Shown: positions 50,521 through 60,132 of the stretch, piece after piece
Position numbering within the stretch: the stretch's first letter is position 1
Layout of the letters: each line of letters begins with the position of its first letter
Origin: an uncultured Ruminococcus sp.
GTDB taxonomy: Bacteria; Bacillota; Clostridia; Oscillospirales; Acutalibacteraceae
DNA: 64,000 nt
Assembly: GCA_902765855.1 (NCBI GenBank)
Contig: CACXBF010000001.1
Coordinates: 315,117-379,116, forward strand
Reading direction: 5' to 3'
Position numbers and translations under genes: made by a program
The notes under the pieces: generated by a model
Seen by the model: the letters and a program-made list of their open reading frames with translations, nothing else
What the model was told of the DNA's origin: nothing
The model's database searches: none

Positions 50521-53500
50521 TTGGCAAGGTTAAAAAGGCTTTTATCAGCTATGTTATCAGCAACAATTTTATTAGGAGGTATAGCAATGACTGTTCCAAA
50601 TATGGCGTATGCAGCTGAGAAAAAATACGCTCATGAGCTTGATAAGCAGGCTTATGACGGAAACGACTTAGGTGCAAATTATACCAAAGAAAAAACTACC
50701 TTTAAGGTATGGGCACCAAGTGCTGAAAAAGTATATCTTAAGCGTTATACAACAGGAAGTGACAGTGAGCAGGGTGCGAGAGTTATTTCTAATTTGAAAA
50801 TGCTTAAAGGCGATAATGGCATTTGGTATTATACAGTCTTTGGAGATATTAAAAATACCTACTACACATATATTGTAACAACTGATGGCAAGTCTCAGGA
50901 AACCTGTGATATTTATGCTAAAGCTGTTGGTGTAAATGGCAATAGAGCGATGGTTGTTGACCTCGATTCAACGGATCCTGATGGCTGGGATAAGGACAAG
51001 CATATAACCTATGATTCTCCGACAGATACAGTTGTTTGGGAAGTTCATGTTCGTGATTTTTCTATAAGCCCGGATTCTGGCGTTACGGACGCTAATAAGG
51101 GTAAGTATCTTGCATTTACAGAAAAAGGCACAACCCTCAATAATCAGGGAGTTATCTCAACAGGTATAGATTATCTTAAAGAACTTGGCGTGACTCATGT
51201 TCAGCTTTTACCTGTTTTTGACTATGCAACTATTGACGAAACTCAAGACGGTGCATTTAACTGGGGTTATGACCCAAAGAACTATAATGTTCCGGAAGGT
51301 TCATATTCTTCCGACCCTTATGACGGAAATGTCAGAATTAATGAGTTTAAACAGATGATTAAGGCACTTCATGATGCTGGTATCGGTGTTATTATGGACG
51401 TTGTTTACAATCATACTTATACTGCAAAGGATAGCTCATTCCAAAAGACAGTTCCTAATTACTATTATCGTATGAATAAAGACGGAACATTCAGCAATGC
51501 TTCAGGGTGTGGAAATGAAACCGCAAGTGAACACGCTATGTTCAGAAAATATATGATAGATTCTATTCTTTATTGGATTCAGGAATATCATATAGATGGT
51601 TTCCGTTTCGACCTTATGGGTGTACACGATGTAACAACAATGAATAAGATTCGTGAAGCCGTTGATAAGCTTGACGGCGGAAAGAAAATTATTCTCTACG
51701 GTGAGCCTTGGACAGGCGGTACTATCGGAACAAGTCAAGCTACTGCTATTCAGAGTAATATAAATAAACTTGACAATAGAATTGGTGCATTTAATGACAA
51801 AATCCGTGATGCAATTAAGGGTGATGTTTTTATTGCGGCTAACACTGGTTTTATACAGCATGGTACTAACGACAGTGATATTATAGACAGCATACAGGCA
51901 AATAACACAAAGACTACTACCGGAGGTTGGGCAAATCAGCCTTCGCAGTGTGTAAGCTATGTTTCGGCACATGATAATTATACTCTTTATGATAAGCTTG
52001 TACTCTCTGCAAGAACCGACCAAAACTTTACAGACAGAGACGATGAGCTTGTAGATATGAATAAGCTTGCAGGAGCCATGTATATTACTTCACAGGGCTT
52101 GACATTTATGCAGGCAGGTGAAGAATTTGCAAGAACTAAAAAGGGCGATGAAAATAGCTACAAATCGTCTACAAGCATAAATATGCTTAATTGGTCCAAT
52201 GTTGAAAAATATCGTGATTTGGTATCTTATTACAGTGGACTTATCGAAATTAAAAAGGCATTTTCGCCATTCAGAGATGCTACAACAGGTGCGTCTGAAA
52301 GAATGGTATTTGCTGAAAATAACAGCGATGGTTTAGTTGCATATACTCTAACAAATACAGAAAAGAAACTTAAATCAGAGTGGTCGCAGGTTGCTCTCAT
52401 ATTCAATTCCTCAACTGAGGAAAAAGAAGTAACCCTCAAGGGTGATAAGCTTCCAAGCGAGTGGACTGTTATTGCAAATAAGACTTCAGCAGGCGTTAAG
52501 AGTCTTGGAACAGTAAAGGGAAATACAGTTAAGGTTGCCGCAGGTTCAGCTTTGATTCTTGTTGATAAATCAAGCTTTGAGAAAATCAATCTCACAAGCG
52601 ATAAGTGCAAGGTTACTATCGAATATAAAGACAAGGCAACAGGTGAAGTTATAAATTCTCAGGTTATCACTGGCAAAGAGGGAAGTAAGTTCACAACCTC
52701 AAAGGACGAATCTTTAAACCTTAGATATGATTTTGACAGCGTAAACGGTAATGAGAGCGGAACATTTACAAAGGCTGACCAAACTGTAACTTATTACTAT
52801 AATAAGTTTGAGGGTGCAGTCGGCAAGGTTACTGTAAAGTATATGCGAGCAGGCGATGAAGCTTTTGGTATGGCAGCACAGGAAATAGCAAGCTCAGTTA
52901 CTATTGAGGGCAGAGAAGGCACAGCTTATACAACAACAGTAAAGGCTATTGACGGTTTTGAGCTTGACCTCGAAAAACTTCCTGATAATACGGCAGGAAC
53001 ATTTACAGGTGAAGAACTTGAAGTGGTTTATTACTATAAAACTAAGGAAGCTGACAAGCTTGTTATAAACTACTATAATAAAAACGGTTGGGAAAAAGTC
53101 GGTGCATATGTATTTACACTTGGCGACGATGATAAGCGTAATGTAATATCTGCAAAAAGCCCTGGTACAGAAATGAAAAAAAGCAGTGAAGATGGTTGGT
53201 ATACTCTCACTATTGATGCGAGTGAGGCATATTGTATTTTCACGAATATGAAAGACCCTGACAACGGTATCAAAACCGATAAGAGTTCAACAGGCAAGGG
53301 ATATTCACTTCGTGGCACTTGCTGGGTTGATGGAGATAGCGTAATATATTCAGGCAAGGTTACTGCAGTTTATATTGGTGCTGATGGAAAGGTCTTAGAT
53401 AAAAAGGTGATGACAGGCAAGGCTGACGGCACATCAAGCTATACGACAGAGGCTATGAAGTTCGATGGCTATGAACTTATAGAAACACCTGCCAATGCCA

Positions 53501-53679
53501 ATGGCGTCTATACTGAGAATGATATTTATGTAATTTATAATTATTCGGAAAAATATAAGGTTCCGGAATTTGTAATGCCGCTGGTTATCAGTTTGTCATC
53601 TGCGGCAGTAGTTTCTTTTGCGGGTGCGGTTGTAGCTCTTATTTCTACAAGAAAACGCAAAGCAAAAAGAGGTTCTTAA
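50521..53679 (+). CDS. Surface-anchored type I pullulanase, GH13 with CBM48, MucBP and starch-binding modules
   Basis: The 1052-residue protein begins with a signal peptide (to about 36). A CBM48 follows (KVWAPSAEKVYLKRY) and then the GH13 catalytic barrel (about 150-590) with nucleophile Asp364 (GFRFDLMGVHD), acid/base Glu395 (YGEPW) and Asp485 (SAHDN). Two MucBP-like repeats (about 694-760 and 769-840) lead to a starch-binding CBM25/26-like domain (about 846-945), a third MucBP-like repeat (945-1010) and a C-terminal helix with a Lys/Arg tail. It should cut alpha-1,6 branches of pullulan and amylopectin at the cell surface. There is no LPxTG, so the helix is the anchor. The TTG at 50521 has GGGAGG 6 nt upstream. 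Confidence 0.92.
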   Translation: MARLKRLLSAMLSATILLGGIAMTVPNMAYAAEKKYAHELDKQAYDGNDLGANYTKEKTTFKVWAPSAEKVYLKRYTTGSDSEQGARVISNLKMLKGDNGIWYYTVFGDIKNTYYTYIVTTDGKSQETCDIYAKAVGVNGNRAMVVDLDSTDPDGWDKDKHITYDSPTDTVVWEVHVRDFSISPDSGVTDANKGKYLAFTEKGTTLNNQGVISTGIDYLKELGVTHVQLLPVFDYATIDETQDGAFNWGYDPKNYNVPEGSYSSDPYDGNVRINEFKQMIKALHDAGIGVIMDVVYNHTYTAKDSSFQKTVPNYYYRMNKDGTFSNASGCGNETASEHAMFRKYMIDSILYWIQEYHIDGFRFDLMGVHDVTTMNKIREAVDKLDGGKKIILYGEPWTGGTIGTSQATAIQSNINKLDNRIGAFNDKIRDAIKGDVFIAANTGFIQHGTNDSDIIDSIQANNTKTTTGGWANQPSQCVSYVSAHDNYTLYDKLVLSARTDQNFTDRDDELVDMNKLAGAMYITSQGLTFMQAGEEFARTKKGDENSYKSSTSINMLNWSNVEKYRDLVSYYSGLIEIKKAFSPFRDATTGASERMVFAENNSDGLVAYTLTNTEKKLKSEWSQVALIFNSSTEEKEVTLKGDKLPSEWTVIANKTSAGVKSLGTVKGNTVKVAAGSALILVDKSSFEKINLTSDKCKVTIEYKDKATGEVINSQVITGKEGSKFTTSKDESLNLRYDFDSVNGNESGTFTKADQTVTYYYNKFEGAVGKVTVKYMRAGDEAFGMAAQEIASSVTIEGREGTAYTTTVKAIDGFELDLEKLPDNTAGTFTGEELEVVYYYKTKEADKLVINYYNKNGWEKVGAYVFTLGDDDKRNVISAKSPGTEMKKSSEDGWYTLTIDASEAYCIFTNMKDPDNGIKTDKSSTGKGYSLRGTCWVDGDSVIYSGKVTAVYIGADGKVLDKKVMTGKADGTSSYTTEAMKFDGYELIETPANANGVYTENDIYVIYNYSEKYKVPEFVMPLVISLSSAAVVSFAGAVVALISTRKRKAKRGS

Positions 53680-53744
53680 TTTTAAAATTAAATAGGTCAT
53701 CGGAGGACTAACAATCGCAATTGTGAAGTCGATAAGATGTCGGG

Positions 53745-53780
53745 TGCGCTCGATTATTGAGAGATAATCGAGCGCATTTT
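53745..53780 (+). terminator. Terminator of the pullulanase gene, abutting the next ribosome binding site
   Basis: A 13-bp stem (53745-53757 with 53764-53776) is followed by TTTTTATGGGAGGAG, so the T run merges with the site for the MATE gene. Confidence 0.85.
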
Positions 53781-53799
53781 TATGGGAGGAGAAAAATTT

Positions 53800-55128
53800 A
53801 TGAAAATACAGCTTTCAGAGCATTTTACACTTAAAAAACTATTGAAATTCGTATTTCCGTCAATAATTATGATGATTTTTACATCAGTATATGGAGTTGT
53901 TGATGGAATATTTGTTTCCAATTTCGTAGGCAAGACACCTTTTGCGGCAGTTAATTTAATTATGCCATTTTTGATGATTCTCGGTGCATTGGGCTTTATG
54001 ATTGGTACAGGAGGAAGTGCTATAATTTCTAAAACTCTTGGCGAGGGCGATAAAGAAAAAGCAAACCAGTATTTTTCTATGTTGGTTTATGTAATGATAG
54101 TTTTGGGAGCAATTTTGACAGCTTTAGGCTTGACTTTTATGCGACCTATTTCAATACTTCTTGGAGCAGAGGGCGAAATGCTCGAAAATTGCGTTATATA
54201 CGGCAATATAATTATAACTGCCTTAATTCCTTATATGCTTCTTAACTCATTTCAGAGCTTCTTCGTTGCGGCAGGAAAACCACAGCTTGGACTTGGTGTA
54301 ACTGTTGCTGCAGGCGTTACAAATATGGTTCTTGATTTCGTGTTTATAGTATTATTTAATTGGGGAATAGCAGGTGCGGCAATAGCAACAGCCATAAGCC
54401 AGCTTGTAGGAGGAGTAATTCCACTATTTTACTTTTCAAGCAAGAATAGCAGTTCCTTGCATTTAGGCAAGACAAAAATGTATTGGAAGATTTTGTTGAA
54501 AACTTGTGCGAATGGTTCATCAGAGCTTATGACAAATCTTTCTATGTCAATAGTAAATATGCTCTATAACTATAAGCTTATGGAATATATAGGCGAAGAC
54601 GGAGTTGCAGCATATGGAGTAATAATGTATGTAAACTTCATTTTTGTTTCAATTTTCCTTGGATATTCAATAGGAAGTGCCCCTATTGTAAGTTATCATT
54701 ATGGTGCGAGAAATAATAGCGAATTGAAAAATCTTTTTCATAAGAGCTTAGGCTTTGTAAGTGTTGTAGGTGTTGCTTTGGCGGTGCTTTCAATAAGCTT
54801 TTCAGGAGTTCTATCAAGTATATTTGTCGGATATGATGCAAAACTTTTTGAAATTACACAGCATGGACTTATTATTTTCTCATTCTCTTATCTGATATGT
54901 GGCTTCAATATTTATGGTTCGGCGTTTTTCACAGCCTTGAATAATGGTGTTATTTCGGCTGCAATATCTTTTTTAAGAACACTTTTATTCCAGATAGCAT
55001 CAGTTATGCTTTTGCCTTTGATACTCGGTCTTGACGGCATATGGCTTTCAATCACCTGTGCAGAACTTTGTGCTTTAGTGGTTACAGTTATATTCCTTAT
55101 AACAAATAGAAAGAAATATAATTATTAA
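53800..55128 (+). CDS. MATE-family multidrug/metabolite transporter
   Basis: The 442-residue protein has 12 predicted membrane helices and the MATE layout. The N-terminal half has the motif GVVDGIFVSNFVGKTPFAAVNL (around residues 30-50), GTGGSAIISKTLGEGDKEKA near 75, and AAGKPQLGLGVTVAAGVTN near 163 at the start of the second half. Such carriers export drugs or metabolites using Na+ or H+. The substrate is not predictable. The ATG at 53800 has GGGAGGAG 6-8 nt upstream. An in-frame ATG six codons earlier overlaps that site. Confidence 0.92.
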   Translation: MKIQLSEHFTLKKLLKFVFPSIIMMIFTSVYGVVDGIFVSNFVGKTPFAAVNLIMPFLMILGALGFMIGTGGSAIISKTLGEGDKEKANQYFSMLVYVMIVLGAILTALGLTFMRPISILLGAEGEMLENCVIYGNIIITALIPYMLLNSFQSFFVAAGKPQLGLGVTVAAGVTNMVLDFVFIVLFNWGIAGAAIATAISQLVGGVIPLFYFSSKNSSSLHLGKTKMYWKILLKTCANGSSELMTNLSMSIVNMLYNYKLMEYIGEDGVAAYGVIMYVNFIFVSIFLGYSIGSAPIVSYHYGARNNSELKNLFHKSLGFVSVVGVALAVLSISFSGVLSSIFVGYDAKLFEITQHGLIIFSFSYLICGFNIYGSAFFTALNNGVISAAISFLRTLLFQIASVMLLPLILGLDGIWLSITCAELCALVVTVIFLITNRKKYNY

Positions 55129-55260
55129 GCATTTTTAGGATAAGATAATTTTATGGGTTTTGGTGTATGCTTAAGCCTATCTCTTTTACTACTTTTTTAC
55201 TTAATTTATGGCTGTTCTATTGTTAGTCTTTACAATTTTTCGGCGAAGATACTCCAAAAC

Positions 55261-55289
55261 TTGATTTTTTTCGCAGTTAGTATTACAAT
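55261..55289 (+). promoter_or_regulatory. Promoter of prs
   Basis: TTGATT (55261-55266), 17-nt spacer, TACAAT (55284-55289). A small GC hairpin (CGCCC...GGGCG, about 55302-55317) lies in the leader. Confidence 0.6.
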
Positions 55290-55376
55290 ATTAATTGGAA
55301 ACGCCCCGCTTTGGGCGAAGTCTGTTTTTAAACAGATATTAAAAACTTCATAGAAAATTTAGGGGGATTATCAGTA

Positions 55377-56336
55377 ATGAATTTTCATGGTAAGGACATC
55401 AAGATTTTCACTTGTAACTCTAACATTCCTGTCGCACAGCAGATAGCTGCTTGTCTTGGAATTCCTGTCGGCAAGTCCGATGTTTCAAGCTTCAGCGACG
55501 GTGAAATCGCTGTTTCGCTTCATGAATCAGTAAGAGGTTCAGACTGCTTTATTGTTCAGTCAACCTGTGCTCCTGTTAATGACAATATTATGGAGCTTCT
55601 TATTATGATTGACGCTATGCGTCGTGCTTCCGCAGCAAGAATCACAGCCGTTGTACCGTATTTCGGCTATGCTCGTCAGGACAGAAAGTCCAAGCCTCGT
55701 GACCCAATCTCAGCAAAGCTTGTTGCTGACCTTATCACAACAGCAGGTGCTGACAGACTTCTTACTATGGACCTTCACGCTGCACAGATTCAGGGCTTCT
55801 TCAATATCCCTGTTGACCACCTCCTCGGTGCTCCTCTTCTTGCTAACTACTTCAAGAAGATGATTGGCGACAACCCAGATGATTATGTTGTTGTATCCCC
55901 CGACCTTGGTTCTGTTACAAGAGCAAGAAACTTTGCTACACGCCTTGGTTGCCCGATTGCTATTATTGACAAGCGTCGCCCAAGAGCAAATGTATGCGAA
56001 GTTATGAACATCATCGGTGATGTTAAGGGCAAGAAGGTTATTCTTGTTGACGATATGATTGATACAGCAGGTACACTCTGCAACGCTGCTAAGGCTACAA
56101 TCGAGCTTGGCGGAGCTACTGAGGTTTATGCTGGTGCTACACACGGCGTTCTTTCTGGTCCTGCTATTGACAGAATTAAGGAAAGCCCAATCAAGGAGCT
56201 TATTCTTCTCGATACAATTCCTGTACCACAAGATAAGATGCTTGATAAGTTCACAATGCTTCCAGTTGCTCCTGTATTTGCAGAGGCTATTGAGAGAATT
56301 TATGAGGACAAGCCGGTTTCCTCTATTTCACTTTAA
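55377..56336 (+). CDS. prs: Ribose-phosphate pyrophosphokinase
   Basis: The 319-residue enzyme makes PRPP from ribose 5-phosphate and ATP. It has [19 protein letters not shown] (about 42-60), [20 protein letters not shown] near 102, the [12 protein letters not shown] segment near 132, [11 protein letters not shown] and the PRPP loop [15 protein letters not shown] (about 222-236). The codon choice differs from its neighbours in the way of highly expressed genes. Start: ATG with AGGGGGAT upstream. It is single, with its own promoter and terminator. Confidence 0.97.
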   Translation: MNFHGKDIKIFTCNSNIPVAQQIAACLGIPVGKSDVSSFSDGEIAVSLHESVRGSDCFIVQSTCAPVNDNIMELLIMIDAMRRASAARITAVVPYFGYARQDRKSKPRDPISAKLVADLITTAGADRLLTMDLHAAQIQGFFNIPVDHLLGAPLLANYFKKMIGDNPDDYVVVSPDLGSVTRARNFATRLGCPIAIIDKRRPRANVCEVMNIIGDVKGKKVILVDDMIDTAGTLCNAAKATIELGGATEVYAGATHGVLSGPAIDRIKESPIKELILLDTIPVPQDKMLDKFTMLPVAPVFAEAIERIYEDKPVSSISL

Positions 56337-56362
56337 TTTCTAAAGCTGCATAACATAAAACA

Positions 56363-56401
56363 AACTTTAGGGAATCCTTCTTTAGGGTTCCCTAAGTTTA
56401 T
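56363..56401 (+). terminator. Terminator of prs
   Basis: The stem AACTTTAGGGAATCC/GGGTTCCCTAAGTTT lies about 30 nt after the stop, with a T-rich end. Confidence 0.75.
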
Positions 56402-56452
56402 AATTAGATATAAATTTCTTGATTATTGATTAGCGAAAGTCAGGTGATATAA

Positions 56453-57598
56453 ATGAAAGTTGTTGATATAAGAAATGTTTTCGAGAAAAGACGGATTCAG
56501 CTTTTTTATGTTGACGATGATTTTATATATTACGCAGAAGAAAAGCTTCAGGGCGAACTTAGTAATCTCTATATACTTGAATATAATCGTGATACTCGCA
56601 GAGAAAGACTTGTTACAAATTATACACTTGAAGATTCTTCTTTTGTGCAGCATATTTTTGCGTTTGAAGAAACCATACTTCTCGTGCTTGAAAACGGTTC
56701 AAGCAGTCTGTGGGTAGTTGAACTTGATAGACGCAGTGGAATGGAGCTTAGTCGCAGAAAGCTGAATTTTACGGGAAGATTTTATGAGTGTAAAGCCATA
56801 GATGCAAACAATATTATTTTTACAGCTGCACCTGATGAAAAAAGCAAGAATTTCTTTAAGCAGTATAAAGCTTTAACGAAGTGCGATACACTTGCTTATA
56901 TTTACGATATAGAGCAAGATAAGAAATCGTTTATACGCTGTCCTCTGATTTCAAAAGTTGGTTGCGACAGCTTATTTACAGTTAAGACCACTGAGGGCAA
57001 TAAGCTAATTATTCTCGACCCTTGGGGTGATGAGGAAACAAAGCTATATTACTTTAGGGAACAAAGATGGATTAGTGCTGATATTCGTGATAATATATGG
57101 ATTTGCGATTTAGATGCTGCTTTGCTTGAACTTAAAGACGGTAAGGAAAATCTGACGGTTCACTGTGTTGCAAGTGCTGATATTAAAGGTATGGTGCGTT
57201 ATGCCGCAATAACAGATAAAAAGCTATATATGAAAGCCACACACTTTAAATCTGGTGTTGAAAAAATATGCTCATATGATTTTGAGGATAGAAAAATAGA
57301 GGCTCTTGCAGAACTTCTGCCCTGTGAAGATAACGAAACATATTATGTTGAAAATCGTACAGGTCAGACATACAGACTTACTATTGATGAGAATAAAACC
57401 CTTGTTGAAAGTATGATGAATGATTTTAAGTTTGAGTATAAAACCTCTTTTGGTAAATTTATTGCCTGTATAGAAAATCGTTTCATCATTACAAATAGCG
57501 ATAATAAGGCTGTCTACATTATAGATACAAAATCAGGCACAGAGAATAAATATGACTGCAAATGCGAAATCTATGGTAGCACTTTAGTTCTTTATTAA
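56453..57598 (+). CDS. Protein of unknown function, beta-rich
   Basis: The 381-residue soluble protein has no signal peptide or membrane helix. Its sequence is a succession of short strands with alternating charged and aromatic residues (YYAEEKLQGELSNLYILEYN, LLVLENGSSSLWVVELDR, LYMKATHFKSGVEKICSYDF). This suggests a beta-propeller-like or repeat fold such as DUF5050-type proteins, but no family is recognised. Start: ATG with AGGTGATATAA upstream. It stands alone between prs and rimP. Confidence 0.55.
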   Translation: MKVVDIRNVFEKRRIQLFYVDDDFIYYAEEKLQGELSNLYILEYNRDTRRERLVTNYTLEDSSFVQHIFAFEETILLVLENGSSSLWVVELDRRSGMELSRRKLNFTGRFYECKAIDANNIIFTAAPDEKSKNFFKQYKALTKCDTLAYIYDIEQDKKSFIRCPLISKVGCDSLFTVKTTEGNKLIILDPWGDEETKLYYFREQRWISADIRDNIWICDLDAALLELKDGKENLTVHCVASADIKGMVRYAAITDKKLYMKATHFKSGVEKICSYDFEDRKIEALAELLPCEDNETYYVENRTGQTYRLTIDENKTLVESMMNDFKFEYKTSFGKFIACIENRFIITNSDNKAVYIIDTKSGTENKYDCKCEIYGSTLVLY

Positions 57599-57701
57599 GC
57601 TTAGTTTATATTTTATGTTAGAAAATTAAATAAAAATTTGCCCGAAATATGTAATTATCAGAAAACTGTAGTAAAATCGGGATTTAATTCGCATAAAACC
57701 C

Positions 57702-57730
57702 TTGCATATATCGAAATTATATGTTAAAAT
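57702..57730 (+). promoter_or_regulatory. Promoter of the rimP-nusA-infB operon
   Basis: TTGCAT (57702-57707), 17-nt spacer, TAAAAT (57725-57730). It is followed by a leader with a terminator-like hairpin at 57754-57777. Confidence 0.7.
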
Positions 57731-57753
57731 TATTAACAAGAATAGGAATTGTA

Positions 57754-57778
57754 AAAGAGTGGGGCGACCCGCTCTTTT
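57754..57778 (+). terminator. Leader hairpin of the nusA operon
   Basis: AAAGAGTGGG (from about 57754) can pair with CCCGCTCTTTT, leaving a short loop, and a T run follows. It lies between the promoter and rimP, so it may act as an attenuator. NusA-dependent control of its own operon is plausible but not shown. Confidence 0.6.
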
Positions 57779-57814
57779 ATCGTGTTTAAGGACTTTTGCT
57801 TAAAGGAGGAGCGT

Positions 57815-58294
57815 ATGGCAGAAAAAAAACAGGGAAACACAGTTTCAGTCGTCTGGGATTTGGCAAAGCCTATCGCCGAAAAACTTGATCTTAGCCTTTG
57901 GGATGTTCGCTTTCAAAAGGAAGGTGCTGTCTGGTATCTTAGAATCTTTATCGACAAGCCAAGCGGTGTTACAATAGAGGATTGCGAGGCTATGAGCCGA
58001 GCAATAGACGAACCGCTCGATAAGCTCGACCCGATAGAGCAGAATTACTGTCTTGAGGTTTCTTCACCGGGAATAGAGCGTGACCTTATTCGTGATGAGC
58101 ATTTTGAAGAATTTCTCGGTGCTCCGATAATGATTAAGCTTATTCGTCCAAACGAAAATGGTGTTCGTGAGCTTAAAGGTACGCTTATAGCACACGATAA
58201 GGATAGCGTAACTCTTATGCTTGATGGCAACGAAAAAACAACTATTCAAAAGAAAAATACGGTCTATATAAAGTTAGATGACTTTTTAATATAA
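57815..58294 (+). CDS. rimP: Ribosome maturation factor RimP
   Basis: The 159-residue protein helps 30S subunit assembly. It has LWDVRFQKEGAVWYLRIFID (about 30-49), GVTIEDCEAMSRAIDEPLD and YCLEVSSPGIERDL near 80, the RimP core, followed by a C-terminal Sm-like barrel. The ATG at 57815 has AAAGGAGG upstream. The frame extends 11 codons earlier without a site. It is the first gene of the operon. Confidence 0.95.
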   Translation: MAEKKQGNTVSVVWDLAKPIAEKLDLSLWDVRFQKEGAVWYLRIFIDKPSGVTIEDCEAMSRAIDEPLDKLDPIEQNYCLEVSSPGIERDLIRDEHFEEFLGAPIMIKLIRPNENGVRELKGTLIAHDKDSVTLMLDGNEKTTIQKKNTVYIKLDDFLI

Positions 58295-58311
58295 TTGGAG
58301 GTTATTGGAAA

Positions 58312-59415
58312 ATGAATACAGAGCTTTTTGAAGCATTGAAGCTTCTTGAAAAGGAAAAGGGAATACCTGTTGAATATATGCTTTCTCAGATTGAGAAATC
58401 TATACTTGTTGCCTGTAAGAGTGCTTACGGCGGAAACAACGATGCAAGAGTCGAGATGGACCCAGAAAAGGGCAAATTCGATGTTTACTTAAATAAGGAA
58501 GTTGTTGAAGAAGTTTTCGACCCCGATTATGAGATTTCACTCCAAGATGCTCGTGCTATTAACGCAAAGGCTCAGCTTGAAGATAAAATTGGTGTGAAGC
58601 TTGACCCTAAGCAATTTGGCAGAATCGCTGTTCAGGTTGCAAGAAATACAATTCGCCAAGGTATTCGTGACGGTGAAAAGAGCCAGGTTCTTGTTGAGTT
58701 CCAGAGCAAGGTTCAGGAAATCGTTTCTGCACAGGTCGAAAGAGTTGACCCTAAAACAGGCAATGCTACAATCCGTATAGGAAAAGCAGAGGCTGTTCTT
58801 CCAAGAGGCGAGCAGGTTGCCGGAGAGGTTATCAAAGAGGGCGACACAATCAAGGTTTATGTTGCTGATGTTAAAAACACAGAAAAAGGACCTCGTGTTA
58901 TCATTTCAAGAACTCACCCTGACTTTGTTAAGCGTCTTTTCGAGAAAGAAGTTCCTGAAATTTATGACGGTATCGTTGAAATTAAGTCTGTTTCAAGAGA
59001 GGCCGGTTCAAGAACAAAGATTGCTGTATTCAGCCGTGATGAGAATGTTGACCCAAGAGGAGCTTGTATCGGACCTCGTGGCGTAAGAGTAGGAGCAATC
59101 GTAAATGAGCTTGCCGGCGAAAAAATAGATGTTGTTGAATATAGCGAAGACCCAGTTAAGTTTATTGCTGCTGCATTGTCGCCCGCTGAAGTTGTTAAGG
59201 TAGAGATTGACCCTAACGGCGAAAAGGTATGCAAGGCAACAGTTCCTGATAGTCAGCTTTCACTTGCAATCGGTAATAAAGGACAGAATGCAAGACTTGC
59301 AGCAAAGCTTACAGGCTGGAAGATTGATATTCGCCCAGAAAGCGGATTCTTTGGCGAGGACGAAGAAGATACTTCTGCTAAAAAGGAAGAGTATGTTGGT
59401 GACGGCTTAGAATAA
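58312..59415 (+). CDS. nusA: Transcription factor NusA
   Basis: The 367-residue protein has the NusA N-terminal domain (1-125), an S1 domain (about 130-200, with VEFQSKVQEIVSAQVERVDP), and two KH domains (about 230-345, with DPRGACIGPRGVRVGAIVNEL and SLAIGNKGQNARLAAKLTGW). No C-terminal acidic repeats are present, as usual in Firmicutes. It modulates pausing, termination and antitermination of RNA polymerase. Start: ATG with GGAGG upstream, 17 nt after rimP. Confidence 0.96.
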   Translation: MNTELFEALKLLEKEKGIPVEYMLSQIEKSILVACKSAYGGNNDARVEMDPEKGKFDVYLNKEVVEEVFDPDYEISLQDARAINAKAQLEDKIGVKLDPKQFGRIAVQVARNTIRQGIRDGEKSQVLVEFQSKVQEIVSAQVERVDPKTGNATIRIGKAEAVLPRGEQVAGEVIKEGDTIKVYVADVKNTEKGPRVIISRTHPDFVKRLFEKEVPEIYDGIVEIKSVSREAGSRTKIAVFSRDENVDPRGACIGPRGVRVGAIVNELAGEKIDVVEYSEDPVKFIAAALSPAEVVKVEIDPNGEKVCKATVPDSQLSLAIGNKGQNARLAAKLTGWKIDIRPESGFFGEDEEDTSAKKEEYVGDGLE

Positions 59416-59518
59416 TTATTATAAAGTATAAAGAAGCATAAAGCTCCTATAAGGGGTTTGAAAAATTGAGGGCAATGTTCCCGAAATAAAGGATAGAAAG
59501 GCGGCGAAGAAAAGAAAA

Positions 59519-59818
59519 ATGCGACAGAAAAAAGTACCTTTGAGAAAATGCACAGGCTGTGGAGAAATGAAAGAAAAGAAAGAGCTTGTGCGAATTGTAA
59601 AAGCTCCTGATTTGAAGGACGAAAATGGCGAGGTTGTTCAAGCGGGTGAAATTTCAGTAGATTTTACTGGAAAAAAGCCCGGTCGAGGTGCATATATTTG
59701 CCGCAGCAACGTCTGCCTTGCCTCCGCGAAAAAAGCAAGACGGCTTGAAAGAGCTTTCTCATGCAAGATTTCGGAAGAAATATATAACAAGCTCGAGGAG
59801 GAATTTACTGGTGAATGA
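59519..59818 (+). CDS. rnpM: RNase P modulator RnpM (YlxR)
   Basis: The 99-residue basic protein has the YlxR fold: PLRKCTGCGEMKEKKELVRI (about 7-26), GRGAYICRSNVCLASAKKA and the conserved zinc-like cysteines. YlxR binds RNA and modulates RNase P in B. subtilis. Start: ATG with GGCGGCGAAG upstream. Its 3' end overlaps the L7Ae-like gene by 8 nt. Confidence 0.92.
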   Translation: MRQKKVPLRKCTGCGEMKEKKELVRIVKAPDLKDENGEVVQAGEISVDFTGKKPGRGAYICRSNVCLASAKKARRLERAFSCKISEEIYNKLEEEFTGE

Positions 59819-60128
59819 AAAAATTCTATCGTTTCTTGGTTTGGCGAGGCGTGCAGGTAAACTTTCACTTGGCTTCGACCCTGCGGTTGACGCTATGATT
59901 CATGGAAGATCAAGACTATTGCTCTTGTGCAATGATTTATCAGAACGCTCAAAAAGTAAAATTCTGAAAATCGTAGAACGCACGAAAACCGAGACTATCT
60001 CGTTAAATATATCTATGAATGAGGTCGGAATGGCGATAGGAAAGACCTCGGGCATTATTTCAGTAGATGATGAGGGCTTTGCAAAAAAGCTCGTTATGCT
60101 TTGCAATGATATGACAGGAGGAAATTGA
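59811..60128 (+). CDS. L7Ae-family ribosomal protein (YlxQ-like)
   Basis: The 105-residue protein of the L7Ae/L30e fold starts [20 protein letters not shown]. It has [16 protein letters not shown] and [12 protein letters not shown], as in YlxQ, a kink-turn-binding protein encoded between ylxR and infB in many Firmicutes. The GTG at 59811 has GAGGAGG about 9 nt upstream. The upstream frame extension lies inside rnpM and has no site. Confidence 0.9.
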   Translation: MNEKILSFLGLARRAGKLSLGFDPAVDAMIHGRSRLLLLCNDLSERSKSKILKIVERTKTETISLNISMNEVGMAIGKTSGIISVDDEGFAKKLVMLCNDMTGGN

Positions 60129-60132
60129 TTAT

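Noticed and set aside
55153-55353. 66-codon hydrophobic frame before prs
   Set aside because: The consensus promoter of prs (55261-55289) lies inside it, there is no good ribosome binding site, and codon use is unlike a gene.
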